Origin: Henricia sp. BOLD:AAB3569
Lineage: Eukaryota > Echinodermata > Asteroidea > Spinulosida > Echinasteridae
Assembly (NCBI GenBank): GCA_037783545.1
Contig: JBBELK010000369.1
Span: forward strand, 186,001 to 250,000
DNA: 64,000 nt
Reading direction: 5' to 3'
Positions 46,795-58,377 of the stretch are shown piece by piece. Under the pieces are notes generated by a model. The model was not told the origin of the DNA. It searched no databases and worked only from the letters and a program-made list of their open reading frames with translations. The position numbers were made by a program, and so were the translations under genes. Position 1 is the first letter of the stretch. Each line of letters starts with the position of its first letter.

Positions 46795-46880
46795 ATGGTA
46801 TTTTGGGGAGGTATTTTATATCATTGTTCGGGGAAAACGAAATTAATTTTCTAGAAATATCTGAACACGCTCCTTTAACG
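46795..46880 (+). mobile_element. MITE family A, 3' fragment near the syd1 start
   Basis: ttttggggaggtattttata through acgctcctttaa, about 230 bp upstream of the syd1 ATG. Confidence 0.75.
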
Positions 46881-47299
46881 TACAAACATTCCAGGGATGT
46901 CAAAAAAGAACATACCCTCCGTTTTCCATCCACGTTTCCTGAACCGCAACGTAACGCCTGCAGAAGGCCATAAATATTAAACTACGAACATGCGCAGCTA
47001 TTTACAACCACGTATGCTTGGGCTTCACATGCACGTGTTCAGTCCGTGCAGATTTTACAAAATCTTCTCATTGTATATAATACAGGCCTACATAAATGTA
47101 CATTTCCCATACACTCCGTATAAAATTAAACAAGTTATATATATTCTCATAGCCCTTTAGGATCGTTGAGGTCAATAAACCATATCCATTCATAAAAGCA
47201 ACATACCCAGCCCACGGTTTATATTTGCATTGTCGTAAAATTTTAATCAGCCACGGCCACTTGACCGGGAAAGAAACCTTATTCAACACTGTTCAAATG

Positions 47300-47360
47300 G
47301 AAGATCGAGATAGGATGGTCCAATCATGGAGGAAGAAACATTTCTTCCTCCATGGTCCAA
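47300..47360. repeat. Hairpin
   Basis: ccaatcatggaggaagaaa and tttcttcctccatggtccaa pair around a tiny loop. Confidence 0.75.
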
Positions 47361-48020
47361 TGCAATGGTTCCGCAAGATATGATATATTTTGTTTATACG
47401 AAAACTATTTATTGAAAATGATTTGTCGTCAATGTATGTGCACACACTTCATCGCAGGTTGGTTTTATCCTCATCACAAACGCCGTTTTTAACAGTTTTC
47501 GAATCATGCAATGCGCCTTTTCAGTCCATTTCACGTGCGTTTATAATATGTACGTGCAGTACTCGATATGCGCCTGATATGGCCGCGCTTTCATACCATC
47601 AGCTAGAGCTGGGCCGGATGTCACGATACCATAAATCACGATCAAAATGAAATACATAATAATTAAACAAATACTAAAATAAATAAACACTGTATAGGCC
47701 TACATATAGTCATATTTTAAGTTAAAAATAGAACAGCCGCGGACACTATTTTATGTGGTTCAAAATAGCTTAAAGAAATTCCACGGATTTCCACCACTTT
47801 GAGACAAGCTATAAAAATGCTTCCATCATGCTTTGTATGCTGAACATGCATCAAAAGAATATTATCAAGATGTTTTTCTTTTCTTTTTGTATGTACTATG
47901 TTAAAACGCTTATGACTGACGACAATTATTCCTTACATATCAATTTCACCAATTGGTAGACCTAACCCAAAAGTTGGTACGACACTGAGGCTTGAATCCC
48001 TCTCTATCTGTGAACTGCCC

Positions 48021-48243
48021 AGGGGCCAATTTCATAAAGCTGTTTAGCAGAAACAGTTGCTTAATAAAAAATTTGTTTGCTTTATAAAATGGGTTTTCAG
48101 TCAAAATCTTATATGATGACTGGTGTTCTGCTATTCTTGCTAAAAACACAAGTTGACATACAACTATTAACCTATTTTTATAAAGCAGACAAATTTTGGA
48201 ATAAGCAAATTTTTCTGCTAAACAGCTTTATGAAATTGGCCCC
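48021..48243. repeat. Palindromic element family E, long copy
   Basis: ggggccaatttcataaagct and agctttatgaaattggcccc are exact complements. Pairing continues through gctgtttagcagaaa and ttgctttataaa. Confidence 0.88.
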
Positions 48244-48409
48244 AGTTCGACCTTTCTGCTGAAAATGTGAAAAAAATTGTATATTTAAAAGTTTCTCTTT
48301 TGACTTCCAATATATATTTCTACATTTTTAGTAGAAGTTCTAAGATATACCGTAGCCTATTAAAGATGGTAAAACTGTTACAATCGGCGCTTTTATATCT
48401 CCATGTACG

Positions 48410-49300
48410 AGTGTTCTAGTTGTACTTCTCTCGACCCTAATTTCCTGCCGGCTTCCTGTATTCTCGTGAGTCGTCGAACATTTTGCTCCACATTGCCCAT
48501 CATTTTCGTTGTGATTGAATTGGGATTATTGCACATCTCAATTCATCATCCGTCTTTTGGATGTTCACTAGACATCCTACAGACCAACTCCGGACTTCTG
48601 AATTTGCGGTAACTGACAAGTTTAAAAATGGCACCATCCTCGTTTCAGATACTGAGCCATTGCACCGCGAGTCTTTCCATTTGCAAATTTTCATCACCAT
48701 TTTCGAAGACAATTTGTAATTTCTCCATAGGCCTACTAGTTGACGTCTTTCTTGTCGAGTTGCTTTGCTTGTGCCAGGGTTTTCCGATTTTCAACGTTTG
48801 GCCAAAGCACGCCATTGCTCATTGTTGTGAACAATAATAGCCAACAATTCCTTCATTGTAAGCAAGAACTGTTTCTTAAACGACGCCATAATGCCGTTCT
48901 GAACGAATGGCGTCTGCCATCAAATGTTTTCTTCTGCAGTGCCTCCGTGGTGGCCTCTGCTTGTTCAACGAGAACTGTACGTGCCATCGACGTTCCTATA
49001 GAGCCCTTACACGACGGCCATGACAGGGGACAGTCACATTGTCACTTTACGTCAAGCATGAGTAGGCACTTTGTGGATTTATTGTCACATCATTTAAATA
49101 TGAAAACCTGCACCCTGTCATGGCCACCGGTGCAAAAGCTCTATAGGAAAAAAAAGCAAGCCGAAGTGAATCTCTGGTTCATTGGACAAAATTCTCGAAA
49201 ATTCCGATACTTGATAAATTTCAAACTAGTACCGACAGCCTCGTTTCAGGTGCTAAGCCATTGTATACTACGTCACGCGCCTTTTTACTTGCAAGTTTGT
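48410..49300 (-). pseudogene. Possible decayed coding sequence with an internal duplication (unrecognised)
   Basis: A minus-strand frame at 48889 reads MASFKKQFLLTMKELLAII and stops after about 32 codons. Further down, NLQMERLAVQW and a Lys/Arg-rich stretch (VRRLTRIQEAGRKLGSRE) are separated by stops. 48590-48700 and 49210-49290 resemble each other (about 70 percent by eye), with a family H MITE between. The protein family is not recognised, and it may be chance. Confidence 0.2.
48999..49146. mobile_element. MITE family H, copy 2
   Basis: tatagagcccttacacgacg and ggccaccggtgcaaaagctctata are the inverted ends; the interior matches 39239-39381. Confidence 0.85.
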
Positions 49301-50281
49301 TCCATTGATAATCGACCATTTCACCGATATATGGGGTGACCGATGCATATTAAATATCAGGAGACCACCAGACGTCTTGGTGTACCCAACTAAATCAGGC
49401 CCCGTTAGAAACGAGGGGAAAATGGCCGGAAATAAAGTTTGAGAACACGAGGTATATTAATTGCCTGGAGGCTCTGAAGTGCTTGTCCTCCATCTTAAGG
49501 GGTAGAACATTTCGGTGTGCTACTTCTTTGTCTGTCCTTGGTATATATCCAATTCCGCTTTTCCTTTTAGCGAACCCCTTATTACGGAAATCTCGAGGTT
49601 TTTGGCTGTATTACGAAGGACTAGCCCTCATCTCCCAAGACAAATGTTTCTAAATAAAGATGTTTGTCTATCTCTTGCCATCTTGCATACTAGATTTGAT
49701 TTGATTCTTATATACTCTCCAACAAAAGAAACTGTGCATGGTAAAAATTGCTGTATTTTTTCAAGAAGGTGGAAAATAAACACCAAATTCACAGACAATA
49801 TTCTCCGACATTGTTAGAAAAAGGTTATGCACTCAAAACCTGCTCATGGCATAGTGCAGGACTTAGGCATGCCTGGGTGTTGATTTCACAATAGGGGTCC
49901 TACAGGTTGTTATGTAACAGAATTCCATAAAGTTCAGTTCAAGCCGTATAAAAGGACTACCCAAAAGTCAATATTCTCTTTCATGCGCGTGTCATTGGCT
50001 CCATGAGGCGAAGATGCACAGCAGTGATTACTGCACAAGGGGGACACACTCGATACTGACTTTGTGACTTCAATATTGGCAAGTCAGTTTTCAGCAACCT
50101 CTGAGAACACGAAGAACACATTTTGTACATTTCAAGTTCGGTTAACCATTTGAAAGATTTCATGGACTTTCATTAACAGTTTATTCCAGCGAGTTATCTG
50201 CCATGGCTGAAAAATACAGCAATTTTTATCATGCACAGTTTCTTTTGTTGGAGAGTATAGTTTAGTAAACATTTATCTGGT

Positions 50282-50440
50282 TACATAAAGCAGTGCAGTG
50301 ATTACACCAACATTTTTTCTTCAACATCCAAAGTGGGGGGATTGCAAATTTCCTTTTTTGTCTTCCCATGGATAGTATTGTTCAATTTAGGGAGGTATTT
50401 TATACGATTGTTAGGTTAGAACGAAATCCATTTCTGAAAA
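50282..50440 (+). mobile_element. MITE family A, 3' fragment
   Basis: aaagcagtgcagtgattaca through gttaggttagaacgaaatcc. Confidence 0.8.
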
Positions 50441-50666
50441 AAATAATTTTTTTGTCAGAATTCATCTATATAATTTGGCTTTCACAGCTTGATTTACGTT
50501 ACATGAATTATGATTAAGCAACAAAATCATAGGTATCCTTTTCGGAAACCCTAAACTTGTTGGGCGTGTCCAAACTTTGGTTGGGTAATGTATATGTGTA
50601 CAGCTAATAAAAACTAAAATGTCCACTTAATTCAGAATCCCCATAGTTCTTTCATGTTATACTCCA

Positions 50667-50822
50667 ATAGACTATCGAATAGCCGCCATCTTGAGGGGCA
50701 GTTGTTTTGTTCCCGTAAGAACATGCATGGTTGCACGTATTGTGCTTACTTTATTGAACAGTTTAAGTAACAAAAGGTGCCCTTACAACTACAAGATGGC
50801 AGCTATTCGATACGGTCTATAG
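50667..50822. mobile_element. MITE family G, copy 4
   Basis: aatagactatcgaatagccgccatcttg and agctattcgatacggtctat form the ends; the copy abuts a family H copy. Confidence 0.85.
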
Positions 50823-50960
50823 ACTATTTGCACCCCCGGCCACGACAGGGGGCAAGTTTTCATATTGTAATGATGTAACAATAGATCCACAAAATGCCTA
50901 CTCGTGCATGGAGACAATGTGACTGCCCCCTGTCATGGCCGCCCTTGCAAAGGGTCTCAT
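50819..50960. mobile_element. MITE family H, copy 3
   Basis: tatagactatttgcaccccc and gcccttgcaaagggtctcata are the ends. It shares a TATAGAC junction with the G copy to its left. Confidence 0.82.
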
Positions 50961-51816
50961 ATGCCCATAATACTGATCAAACAGTACTTTGAAATTAATT
51001 TGAGCAAACTCCTTACCCTCATATAAAAATAAAACATGCTTTTAGCAGAGATGCTACAGTTGTCATTACGATTTTTTAGGTGCAGCAAATATAAAAGCGT
51101 ATATTATTTAAACGTGAAATTTAACAAGCTGATCAGCAATAACTCGGTTATTTCACATGTTTCATTAAATGTCGTGTGTGTTGGGCATTACCAAGCTTAT
51201 ATGCACCTGCAAATTTCATTCTGGAATGGTGGTTTTAGAAATTACATGTATACACGTAAATATGTGTCCTCGCATATTGCTGTTTGTCCCATGCGTAAGT
51301 CAAACTTTGCTGATTTGTCAATTTGGTATCTATCAAAACAATGCATAGTTCCAACCTGTCAATCAACCGAACCCGCCGACCAATCACAACAGAGCTAGCA
51401 GACATCACCCACATAGGTCAAAGTGCACTGTCTCACAACAACATAACGCGATGTTCTGCCCCATACAATTTGTAGTGTGTTGTATGCGATGATCCAGGTG
51501 AATTTTTGGTTTCAAGGCCGGTCGTTTCGTTGTTCAAAGGTACGAAAGCACGTATGTCATGATATGACATCTCTGTATTACTGGCCCTTTACTCGGTGTG
51601 TTCTAAAATAACTGTCGACCCTGAAACATGAATACCTCCAATGAATCTGTGCTTTTCGTTGAAAGTCCCATTGCTTTGTGTCGCCATTTTGACAATAGCG
51701 TGTGAGCCATAGCAACAATATCCAAGGGGCGGGGCTAACTAGGCAAACTCGGAACTATGCATTAATGACGCTGCTGAAAAGCACTTTATAACATTGCCAC
51801 TTCTCAAAAGGTATAT

Positions 51817-52062
51817 GGGTGTTTCTATAAATTAGGGGTCCAAAAGTGTGACATTTGGTGTCCCCCCGTTACACCTGATATGTGTTATTTTTCGTGGAAA
51901 AATCATTAAGATGGCTTTTAAACCATTTTGTATGAATTGTACTTTATGTACTCACTCTTTGAGATGGAAAGTATTTAAAGAGTGTGTCCTGAATTTACAA
52001 AAACAAGATGTAAAATGTAACGGGGGACACCAACACTGGACCCCTAATTTATAGAAAGACCC
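51817..52062 (+). mobile_element. MITE family C, copy 2
   Basis: GGGTGTTTCTATAAATTAGG and CCTAATTTATAGAAAGACCC form the ends, with ATAT on both sides (51813-51816 and 52063-52066). The short open frame inside is part of the repeat. Confidence 0.9.
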
Positions 52063-52240
52063 ATATGGTGTACACTGCTTCAAAATCTGTAGAGATGTGG
52101 CTATTTGAAGTCACTTGAAATTTCGAAACTCTGGTTGAACATCCCATTATACCAAAATGACTTCACCGTACCAACAATGTTTCAAACACTGGTGTGATGA
52201 AAGTAAATATGGCTTGTCCTCATGTGTAGTTCATTTTCCT

Positions 52241-52320
52241 TCATCGGTGGCCATAAGGATGCCCAGTGCTTCCTGCTTTGATGTTGGTCTTGATAACACT
52301 CGGGGCTTTGCCCATTGGCA
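52241..52320 (-). CDS. MED8: MED8 exon 8: conserved C-terminus
   Basis: The acceptor tttgcccaacag precedes 52320 (phase 1). The exon reads [19 protein letters not shown] and HPYGHR, then TGA. In yeast the equivalent C-terminal helix binds Med18. Confidence 0.95.
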
Positions 52321-55300
52321 CTGTTGGGCAAAAAAAAACAGATAAAGTTAAAATAAAAACTGTTCAGAAAGAATGGTTAAAGATCAGGGCCAAACTTCAT
52401 GGCACTGCTAAGCACAAAAACTTGCTTAGCACAGATTTTTCTTGCCTTTATATTGCCAAAATAGGCGACCGGCCAAAATCGTATGTGATGTCTACTTACC
52501 AAAATTCTGCTACACTTTCTAAGAACACAATTTCACATACAATTTTCACTGGTGATCAATGTTACAAAGCAAACAAATTATGTGCTAAGCACATTGTTGT
52601 GCTTAGCAGACTACGTGTAAGCATTTCTGTCTTACCATGCTGCTCAGGTCTGGGCTGCTGTGACAGGCCTGGCGGTCCCCCTGGTGTGCCAGGCATGCTG
52701 TGTTGACCCGGCATCGGCAGGCGGATGGGTTTCATGTTTCTGCCCGTGGTAACTGCTGCCACTAAGGTTGCTGTGTCCGCTGGATTGGAGTTGCTCAAAG
52801 AACTTAGTCGCATTGCTGAGTTTAAACGAAACATGCAGATATTTTTAAAAACAAGACTACACTAGTTTAAAGGCCTGTCTACACGAGCCAACATTTGTTG
52901 GAACTTGTTGGGCGGTACATGGATGTGCTCGGCGGCGCGAACCAACATGTTACAGCATATCTTGACCACAGTTGGTTGCTGCTTTAAGTGGCAGGCATTC
53001 TAATCTGCTATTGGCCCGTTTCTCCAACAAGCTCCAACAAAGTCGGGTGATAGGTACAACCTAGTTGAAGAGAAATGGTTCTGGTGATTTCCTGATTGCA
53101 GCGGTAATAATAGCAACAGCGCCATGATCTATATGGAATGGCGCTATATTATTAAATGTACATTAACATCCTCACCGGCTGAATCACCGTCCCAATCGTC
53201 CCTTGCTGTGTTGACCATATCCAAAATGCGATTGACCAGTTTGTTCATGCTGTTAATCTGCTTCTGCTGCAAGTTTTTAAAACAACAATGAAAAACAGAT
53301 TTTCTTTTTTGTAAACTCTGCAAAATCTAAACACATTTTGGAAAGAGGAAAAACAGACTGTTTGGCTCTGAAACTTGGTGGACAAGTCATGCACGGATTC
53401 AAGTTAATGTGCATCAAATATGATGTTACCAAAAGGATTGTGCATTTTATTGCCGTTTTTATGTGTGGCATTTATTTGGGTCACCCTGTACATGTACATA
53501 CTAATAGCATTAAAGGCACTTGTCCAGATCACATTTTTGATATCCCCCGTTTTTCCCATGGGTGTCGAGATTTTGATACCATATCATTTGTCTTATTTTT
53601 TCTCATTACCATTTTGAAATTTCGCTCTCTCAATCCGTATATTTTCAAGGATATCGTAAAAAAATACGGATGTTTTGTAAAACTAATTTGTCTGGTTCCA
53701 AAAGCATTGCAGTAATTACACCAACCTTTTTTCTTCCACATCCAAATTGGAGATTGCAAATTTCCTGTTTTCTTTCCATGGGTAGTATTTTGGGGAGGTA
53801 ATTTATATGATTGTTAGGTTAGAACGAAATCCATTTTCTGGAAAAATCTAAACAAGCTCCTTTATAACATCTCATGGTTAGCATTAGTTCACTACCTGTA
53901 CTTGATCAGATGAGATTGTTGATGCCTTTTGCTTCAGTTGGAGTTCTCGTTCCTCAACCTCGGGCTCGGCTTTGGTGCGAAGGTAATTGGGCACCAATTC
54001 ATGGTTAAATGCTGGTACCCTGCCCTCGGTCATTTTCTGTTTGTTGAAATGTGAACAATGTAATTCGGCCTGTTACTCACAAACTGTATTTGATGACATA
54101 CAAAAGAAACTAAATGGGTGCATTTCGAGTTATTAAATCCAGGTTGTCATGCAAAATGCAGCTTGATCAGTGATTTCCATGGATTTTTGTAGTCTTGGTG
54201 CGAGACGATTCTCCGTGAATTGTTAACAACCCGCCGCGCCATATTTAACACCGACAATCACTAAGAGAGGGCGCCATACACGGAAAATCGTCTTACAAAA
54301 AAAATATATAAATAAAAAACTGCGAAAGGGAATGGTAAACATTGCACCAATAATCCATGAAAATTAACATTGAAAACGTCCACCCGGAAGTAGGTAAACA
54401 ATTGTAATGTTTCTGGTAAATCCAACAACACATTAATGGCAAGTTGACTGGACTAGGGTTTCAAAAAAGTGAAATAAATAGCATGTTCGATGAGTCAATA
54501 TGATGGTCCTTAGATTGTACGGTCGATCCTTGCGACTTGTGCCTGTCAAATTTGTTCGAGAGAGCCTGTGAGCGTCAGGGGCAGTCGGACTAGGCAAACC
54601 CACTTACGGCTGGATATAAAGGGACCAATTCCCTGTTAAGAAATGTGTCTGTATATGGATGTTATGATACTAACCTCTAAATCTTCGTCCCTGTCCTGTG
54701 AAAGAGTCAAGGGCAAGAGAACAAGATTCCGCAGAGCAGGAGTCTTGTCACTTTTCAAGACTTTATTCAGTGTGTTAATCTGTCCTATAAATCACAGGAA
54801 GACAATGGATTACTAGACGTAGTTCTTTCAAAATCGCAAATAACTTGCAATTCATGTCTTCAGGTTATACCCGCTGTTTAAACAAATTAAAAGGACTGGA
54901 GAAAAATCCTGGATTGGCACAAGATTTTTTGAATTGCCAATTAATGAGTTTATCTTTTTCTTTTTTTCCATGCAATCAGGGGCCAATTTCATGGCGCTGA
55001 TTAACGCTAGCTGAAAATGTGTGCTTACTGTAGCAGAAAAATTTTGCTAAACGTTAAGGCTATTTCACAGTCACGAGGTGCTTAAGCATGCGCGTGCTTG
55101 GAAACTGGCATTGTTGCGTCACTAGAGTTTAGCGGATTTTGGCTCTGAAGTTGAACGTTTAGCAGTGCTTAAGGTTACGATCGCCATGAAATAGCCGGAG
55201 CCTCCGTTAGCACAAAATCAGCTGCTAAACAGCGCCATAAAATTGGCCCCTGGACTGCTACATACGTAAAAAGCATACCTGATAAGAGGGCATAGCTGTT

Positions 55301-56383
55301 TAGCACAGATGGCCTGCAGAAAAATACAGAGAAACTGAATCAATTTAGAAAAACTGATCCAAAAACATGATCCTACCTTCCATGGTTATCCATGTTTTTG
55401 GTTAGCCGGAATGCCTCTGGCCAGAGTGGTCGACAGTCCCCGGCGGCCGGATTGTTTTGTAGCGAATTTGCTACCTAAAATGCATATTCATAACCTTGCT
55501 TAGCGCTCTCACATTATTGCGTAAAAATTGTCTTGTGCATGCCCGTGGCATTGGTTTCCACATGGACCAATTTTCTACTTGTGCGTGGCCTATTGCGACA
55601 TGCAATGCGTTTTGAGCTGCAGTCAAATTTGTTGAACTTTGAACCGCGGTGCGCTGACCTTTTCAACATGCAGCCAATGAGGTATCAGAGAAGCTGAGGT
55701 ATCAGAGAAGAATGACTGGAATGGAATTTTCTGTTTTGGAAAGATGGTTATTGGGATCTCATGCGTACAACCTTTACACGTAGTTGATATTCCAAATTAT
55801 CATGAAGAGCCTACCATGACAGGGTGGCATGTTCCTGCTCCAATTTGGCCAGGAAGTCTATCAGTGAAGATTTCAAGTCTTGAACTCGATTGGTGAGTGC
55901 CTCCAGAGAAACATCTAGTGCCTTCTCTTGATTCTATCATGAAAAGACACTAATTATGAAAACAAATATTGACTGCATTGAGGGGCATGGTTAAGATTAT
56001 AGGCCCAAGGTGATCTCGAAGCCATGACTATGTCCTGAAGCAGAAGCCGAAGGGCATATGCTTCGTGTTTTCTCAGACCAAGGGTTTTCTAAGAAAATCA
56101 TGGTATTTTTTCCGTATACATGTACATTGAACAAAGATTTGAAGGAAATTACCTCCTGGAATCAACAGATAATCTAATTTTAAGATATACTTAAAGTATA
56201 TCTTAAAATCTTAAGTATATCATTCAAATTTGTGTTCAATGAATAAGGAAAAAATACCCTTTCCCATCAAGAAAAATATTTCTAAATTTTTACCTTAATT
56301 TTAACAAGAAATCATGATTTTAGTGCACTAGGTGCAGGTATTGACGAAGCCGTGTCAAAATCGGAGGACAAAAAACATACCAT
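52241..56383 (-). CDS. MED8: Mediator of RNA polymerase II transcription subunit 8
   Basis: Eight coding exons join in phase: 56383-56381, 55933-55815, 55313-55279, 54784-54675, 54036-53896, 53266-53176, 52815-52636 and 52320-52241. They encode 252 aa against about 268 in vertebrates. Recognisable MED8 blocks in order: [96 protein letters not shown] and the C-terminal [20 protein letters not shown]8 is a nuclear Mediator head-module subunit; in yeast it contacts Med18/Med20 through its C-terminal helix and binds TBP. No frame defect is seen. The PG-rich segment before the C-terminus is short. Confidence 0.97.
52386..52616. repeat. Family E-related palindromic repeat in MED8 intron 7
   Basis: gccaaacttcatggcactgc at the left; agcacaaaaacttgcttagc and gctaagcacattgttgtgct are complementary in parts. 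Confidence 0.6.
52636..52815 (-). CDS. MED8: MED8 exon 7
   Basis: 180 nt, phase 1 to phase 1. It encodes [20 protein letters not shown] and a Pro/Gly-rich segment ([19 protein letters not shown]) before a gtaaga donor. Confidence 0.96.
53038..53165 (+). repeat. SINE family T, 3' fragment in MED8 intron 6
   Basis: cctagttgaagagaaatggt and ttctggtgatttcctga match the reverse complement of 58915-59235; the tail is ggcgctatattatt. Confidence 0.7.
53176..53266 (-). CDS. MED8: MED8 exon 6
   Basis: 91 nt, phase 0 to phase 1. It encodes [20 protein letters not shown], aligning with the coiled-coil QKQIQSLNK block of MED8. Confidence 0.95.
53512..53865 (+). mobile_element. MITE family A, copy in MED8 intron 5 (near full length)
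   Basis: AAAGGCACTTGTCCAGATCAC to ACAAGCTCCTTTA, the most complete copy alongside 37811. Confidence 0.87.
53896..54036 (-). CDS. MED8: MED8 exon 5
   Basis: 141 nt, phase 0 to 0. It encodes [20 protein letters not shown], then [20 protein letters not shown], the most conserved MED8 block. Confidence 0.97.
54675..54784 (-). CDS. MED8: MED8 exon 4
   Basis: 110 nt, phase 1 to 0. It encodes [20 protein letters not shown] and [16 protein letters not shown]. Confidence 0.97.
54978..55253. repeat. Palindromic element family E, 26 bp from the MED8 exon 3 donor
   Basis: caggggccaatttcatggcg and cgccataaaattggcccctg are its ends; ggctatttcacagtcacgag and ccatgaaatagccgg also pair. Confidence 0.85.
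55279..55313 (-). CDS. MED8: MED8 exon 3 (35 nt micro-exon)
   Basis: The acceptor tatttttctgcag precedes 55313 and the donor gtatgc follows 55279. Phase 2 to 1. It encodes [11 protein letters not shown] within the conserved WPSVL-ALLSGQ block. Confidence 0.95.
55815..55933 (-). CDS. MED8: MED8 exon 2: N-terminal helix
   Basis: 119 nt, phase 0 to 2. It encodes [20 protein letters not shown] and [19 protein letters not shown]. It contains no start codon, so the ATG must come from exon 1. Confidence 0.95.
56381..56383 (-). CDS. MED8: MED8 exon 1: start codon only, plus 5' UTR
   Basis: ATG followed at once by a GTATGT donor. Joining it to exon 2 (phase 0) gives [15 protein letters not shown] at -3 supports initiation. 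The 5' UTR extends right of 56383; its start is not determined. Confidence 0.75.
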
Positions 56384-56578
56384 ACTTGCAGTTTTCTGGG
56401 AGAAGTTAGCCACTGATTGGGCCCAAACAACGCACGGCCCGACGTTTCAGCCGACGTTTTTGCCAACTGTCGTAAGACAAAATCTGGAATACATGTATTA
56501 AAAGGAGATTTAAAAATTCAATTAGGCCTATAGATATTATAAATACTATTCCACTTATTTTTACTCTTCTACATATAC

Positions 56579-56718
56579 TTAAAGGCACAGGCTCGTCAGC
56601 AATGCGCGCCCGCCAAATTCGTGCTCGAAACACGCAGCTCCATGCCTTTGCTATGGAGCTGCGTATTGCGTGGCACACATTTGGCGGGCGCGCATTGCTG
56701 ACGAGCCTGTGCCTTTAA
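56579..56718. mobile_element. Palindromic TTAA MITE, copy 2
   Basis: A 132 bp palindromic body between TTAA at 56579-56582 and 56715-56718. It lies about 200 bp upstream of the MED8 start codon, in the promoter or 5' UTR. Confidence 0.92.
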
Positions 56719-56934
56719 GTTAATTTCAGTACGGGCTTCAACCATGGAGCTATGAAAGGATTAATTGAACCCAAATTATTAATCAATTAGGAGACCCTTT
56801 TTCAGGAAATCAAGAAATTCTTCTTTTTCAACATACATTTAATAGGCCTACTTATTACTTAGCCCAGCAGCCGATTTCACGAATCCTACCTTATGCACTG
56901 CGTACTTGCACAACGTTTTATTGCGTAAAGCGGG

Positions 56935-57085
56935 CTTCCCACTGTGCAATTTTTGCTACGAATTAGGTACGATTAGCTTCGATTTGGTACGATTATGTAT
57001 ACACTCTACACACAATCGTACCAAATCGTAGCTAATCGTACCTAATTCGTGGCAAAAATCGCACAGTGGGAGGCCTGCTTAAGCC
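56935..57085. repeat. Near-perfect palindrome of about 150 bp
   Basis: gcttcccactgtgcaatttt and aaaaatcgcacagtgggagg pair, as do attaggtacgatta and taatcgtacctaat. Confidence 0.88.
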
Positions 57086-57853
57086 GAAGCTAGCTGCGCA
57101 ACATTCCTGTGATAATTACACGCAAGCCTATGGGGTTTATTAGGCCCTGTGCCATTTTCAAAAGTTGCGCAAGCTACGAAATTTTTCGTGAAATCGGCTG
57201 CAGGCGATATTAAAAAAAGGGCCGTTTTAGGGCAAGAACTGAATGAAGAAGAGGCATTTTTTAGTAGAAGTTGGTAAACACTTGATTTCACCTAATTTTG
57301 GGTTGCTGAATCAAAAAATGACAGTTTAATACCAAGCTGTATTTTAAAGTGTGTTTTGGCCAAAAATAAAAATAATAAGATGGTTGAAAAACACTACTTT
57401 TTGCGAAAATGAGTGAAAAATCCTGTCATGATTTACACAGCGCACGCTGACGTACACGTACTATGGAGACAACTGAGGAGTTGGAACAACTCGACCATTG
57501 AAATACGCGTGAAATATCAATACTGAACACTGGTGCACAGCACGTCGCACGAGCGTTCGTGTCGATGTCGCGGTCGAGTTGACTCAATGATTTTGTCACA
57601 CTCCAGCCGTAAGAATCTACAGCAAAAATGTGTTTCCATTATGCTAAGATACACTTAAAAGTAACTCGATAGCTACCAAGACGAGCTTTATCAGCTTATA
57701 CACTGGACAGCGACCCTAGGCCTTCAGCTTCTCACCCGAAATTCTGAAATTGCTCTCGATCGCCTGCAACACGACATTCAGTGCTAGTTGCTCCGGAGTA
57801 CATGTAGTTTCCTCTCAAGGCGTTGCACCGGATGAACAGAATGACATAACTTT

Positions 57854-58377
57854 TAAAGGAGCGTGTCGAGCCAGATCATATTTTTGAGCCTCCCATGGGT
57901 GTTGAGATTTTGACACGTACCATATAATTTGTCATATTTTTCTCATTACATGCATTAGCATTCTGAAATGTTCTCAATCCGTTTATTTTCAAGGATCACA
58001 CTTGTTCCGTCCTTCGGAGGGGATGTAAAGCCGTTGGTCCAGTATGTTAGGTAATGGTAACGCACTCTAAAGATATCAGAGCATTCTTTCGTGAAGAGCA
58101 AGGGGAATCCCCGGTGTCTCTGGCCATTTCTAATTCTAAATGGGTTTCCTCACACTTGCGAGTGACAGTGCAATATGAGCACTATTGAGGAATCCTTGGT
58201 ATAAATACCAGAAAGAAATAATAATAATAATAATAATAATATTATCGTCGAAACCCACCGATGTTTTGTAAACTATTTGGGTTTCCGTCCCACAGACAGT
58301 ATTTTGGGGAGGTATTTTATATGATTGTTAGGTTAAAACGAAGTCCATTTTCTGGAAAAATCTGAACATCTCCTTTA
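57854..58377 (+). mobile_element. MITE family A, copy split by a SINE
   Basis: Family A (AAAGGAGCGTGTCGAGCCAG to ttttcaagga) is interrupted at about 57995 and resumes at about 58243 (atcgtcgaaacccaccgatg). Confidence 0.82.
57995..58240 (+). mobile_element. tRNA-derived SINE (type 1), 5'-truncated, (AAT)n tail
   Basis: atcacacttgttccgtcctt through the type-1 body and gaggaatccttggta to (AAT)n; same tail subfamily as 19895. Confidence 0.87.

Larger units (their letters stand above)
46900..52240. other. Intergenic region between syd1 and MED8
   Basis: No confident exon. It contains a hairpin at 47300-47360, family E, G, H, A and C elements, and a possible decayed duplicated sequence at 48410-49300. 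syd1 promoter elements should lie at the left of this region, but no core motif is convincing. Confidence 0.5.

Noticed and set aside
48740-49339. A 199-codon plus-strand open frame
   Set aside because: No recognisable domain. It runs through a family H MITE and is antisense to the decayed sequence described there.
51848-52054. Cys-rich 68-codon plus-strand frame
   Set aside because: It lies wholly inside MITE family C, and related copies do not keep the frame.
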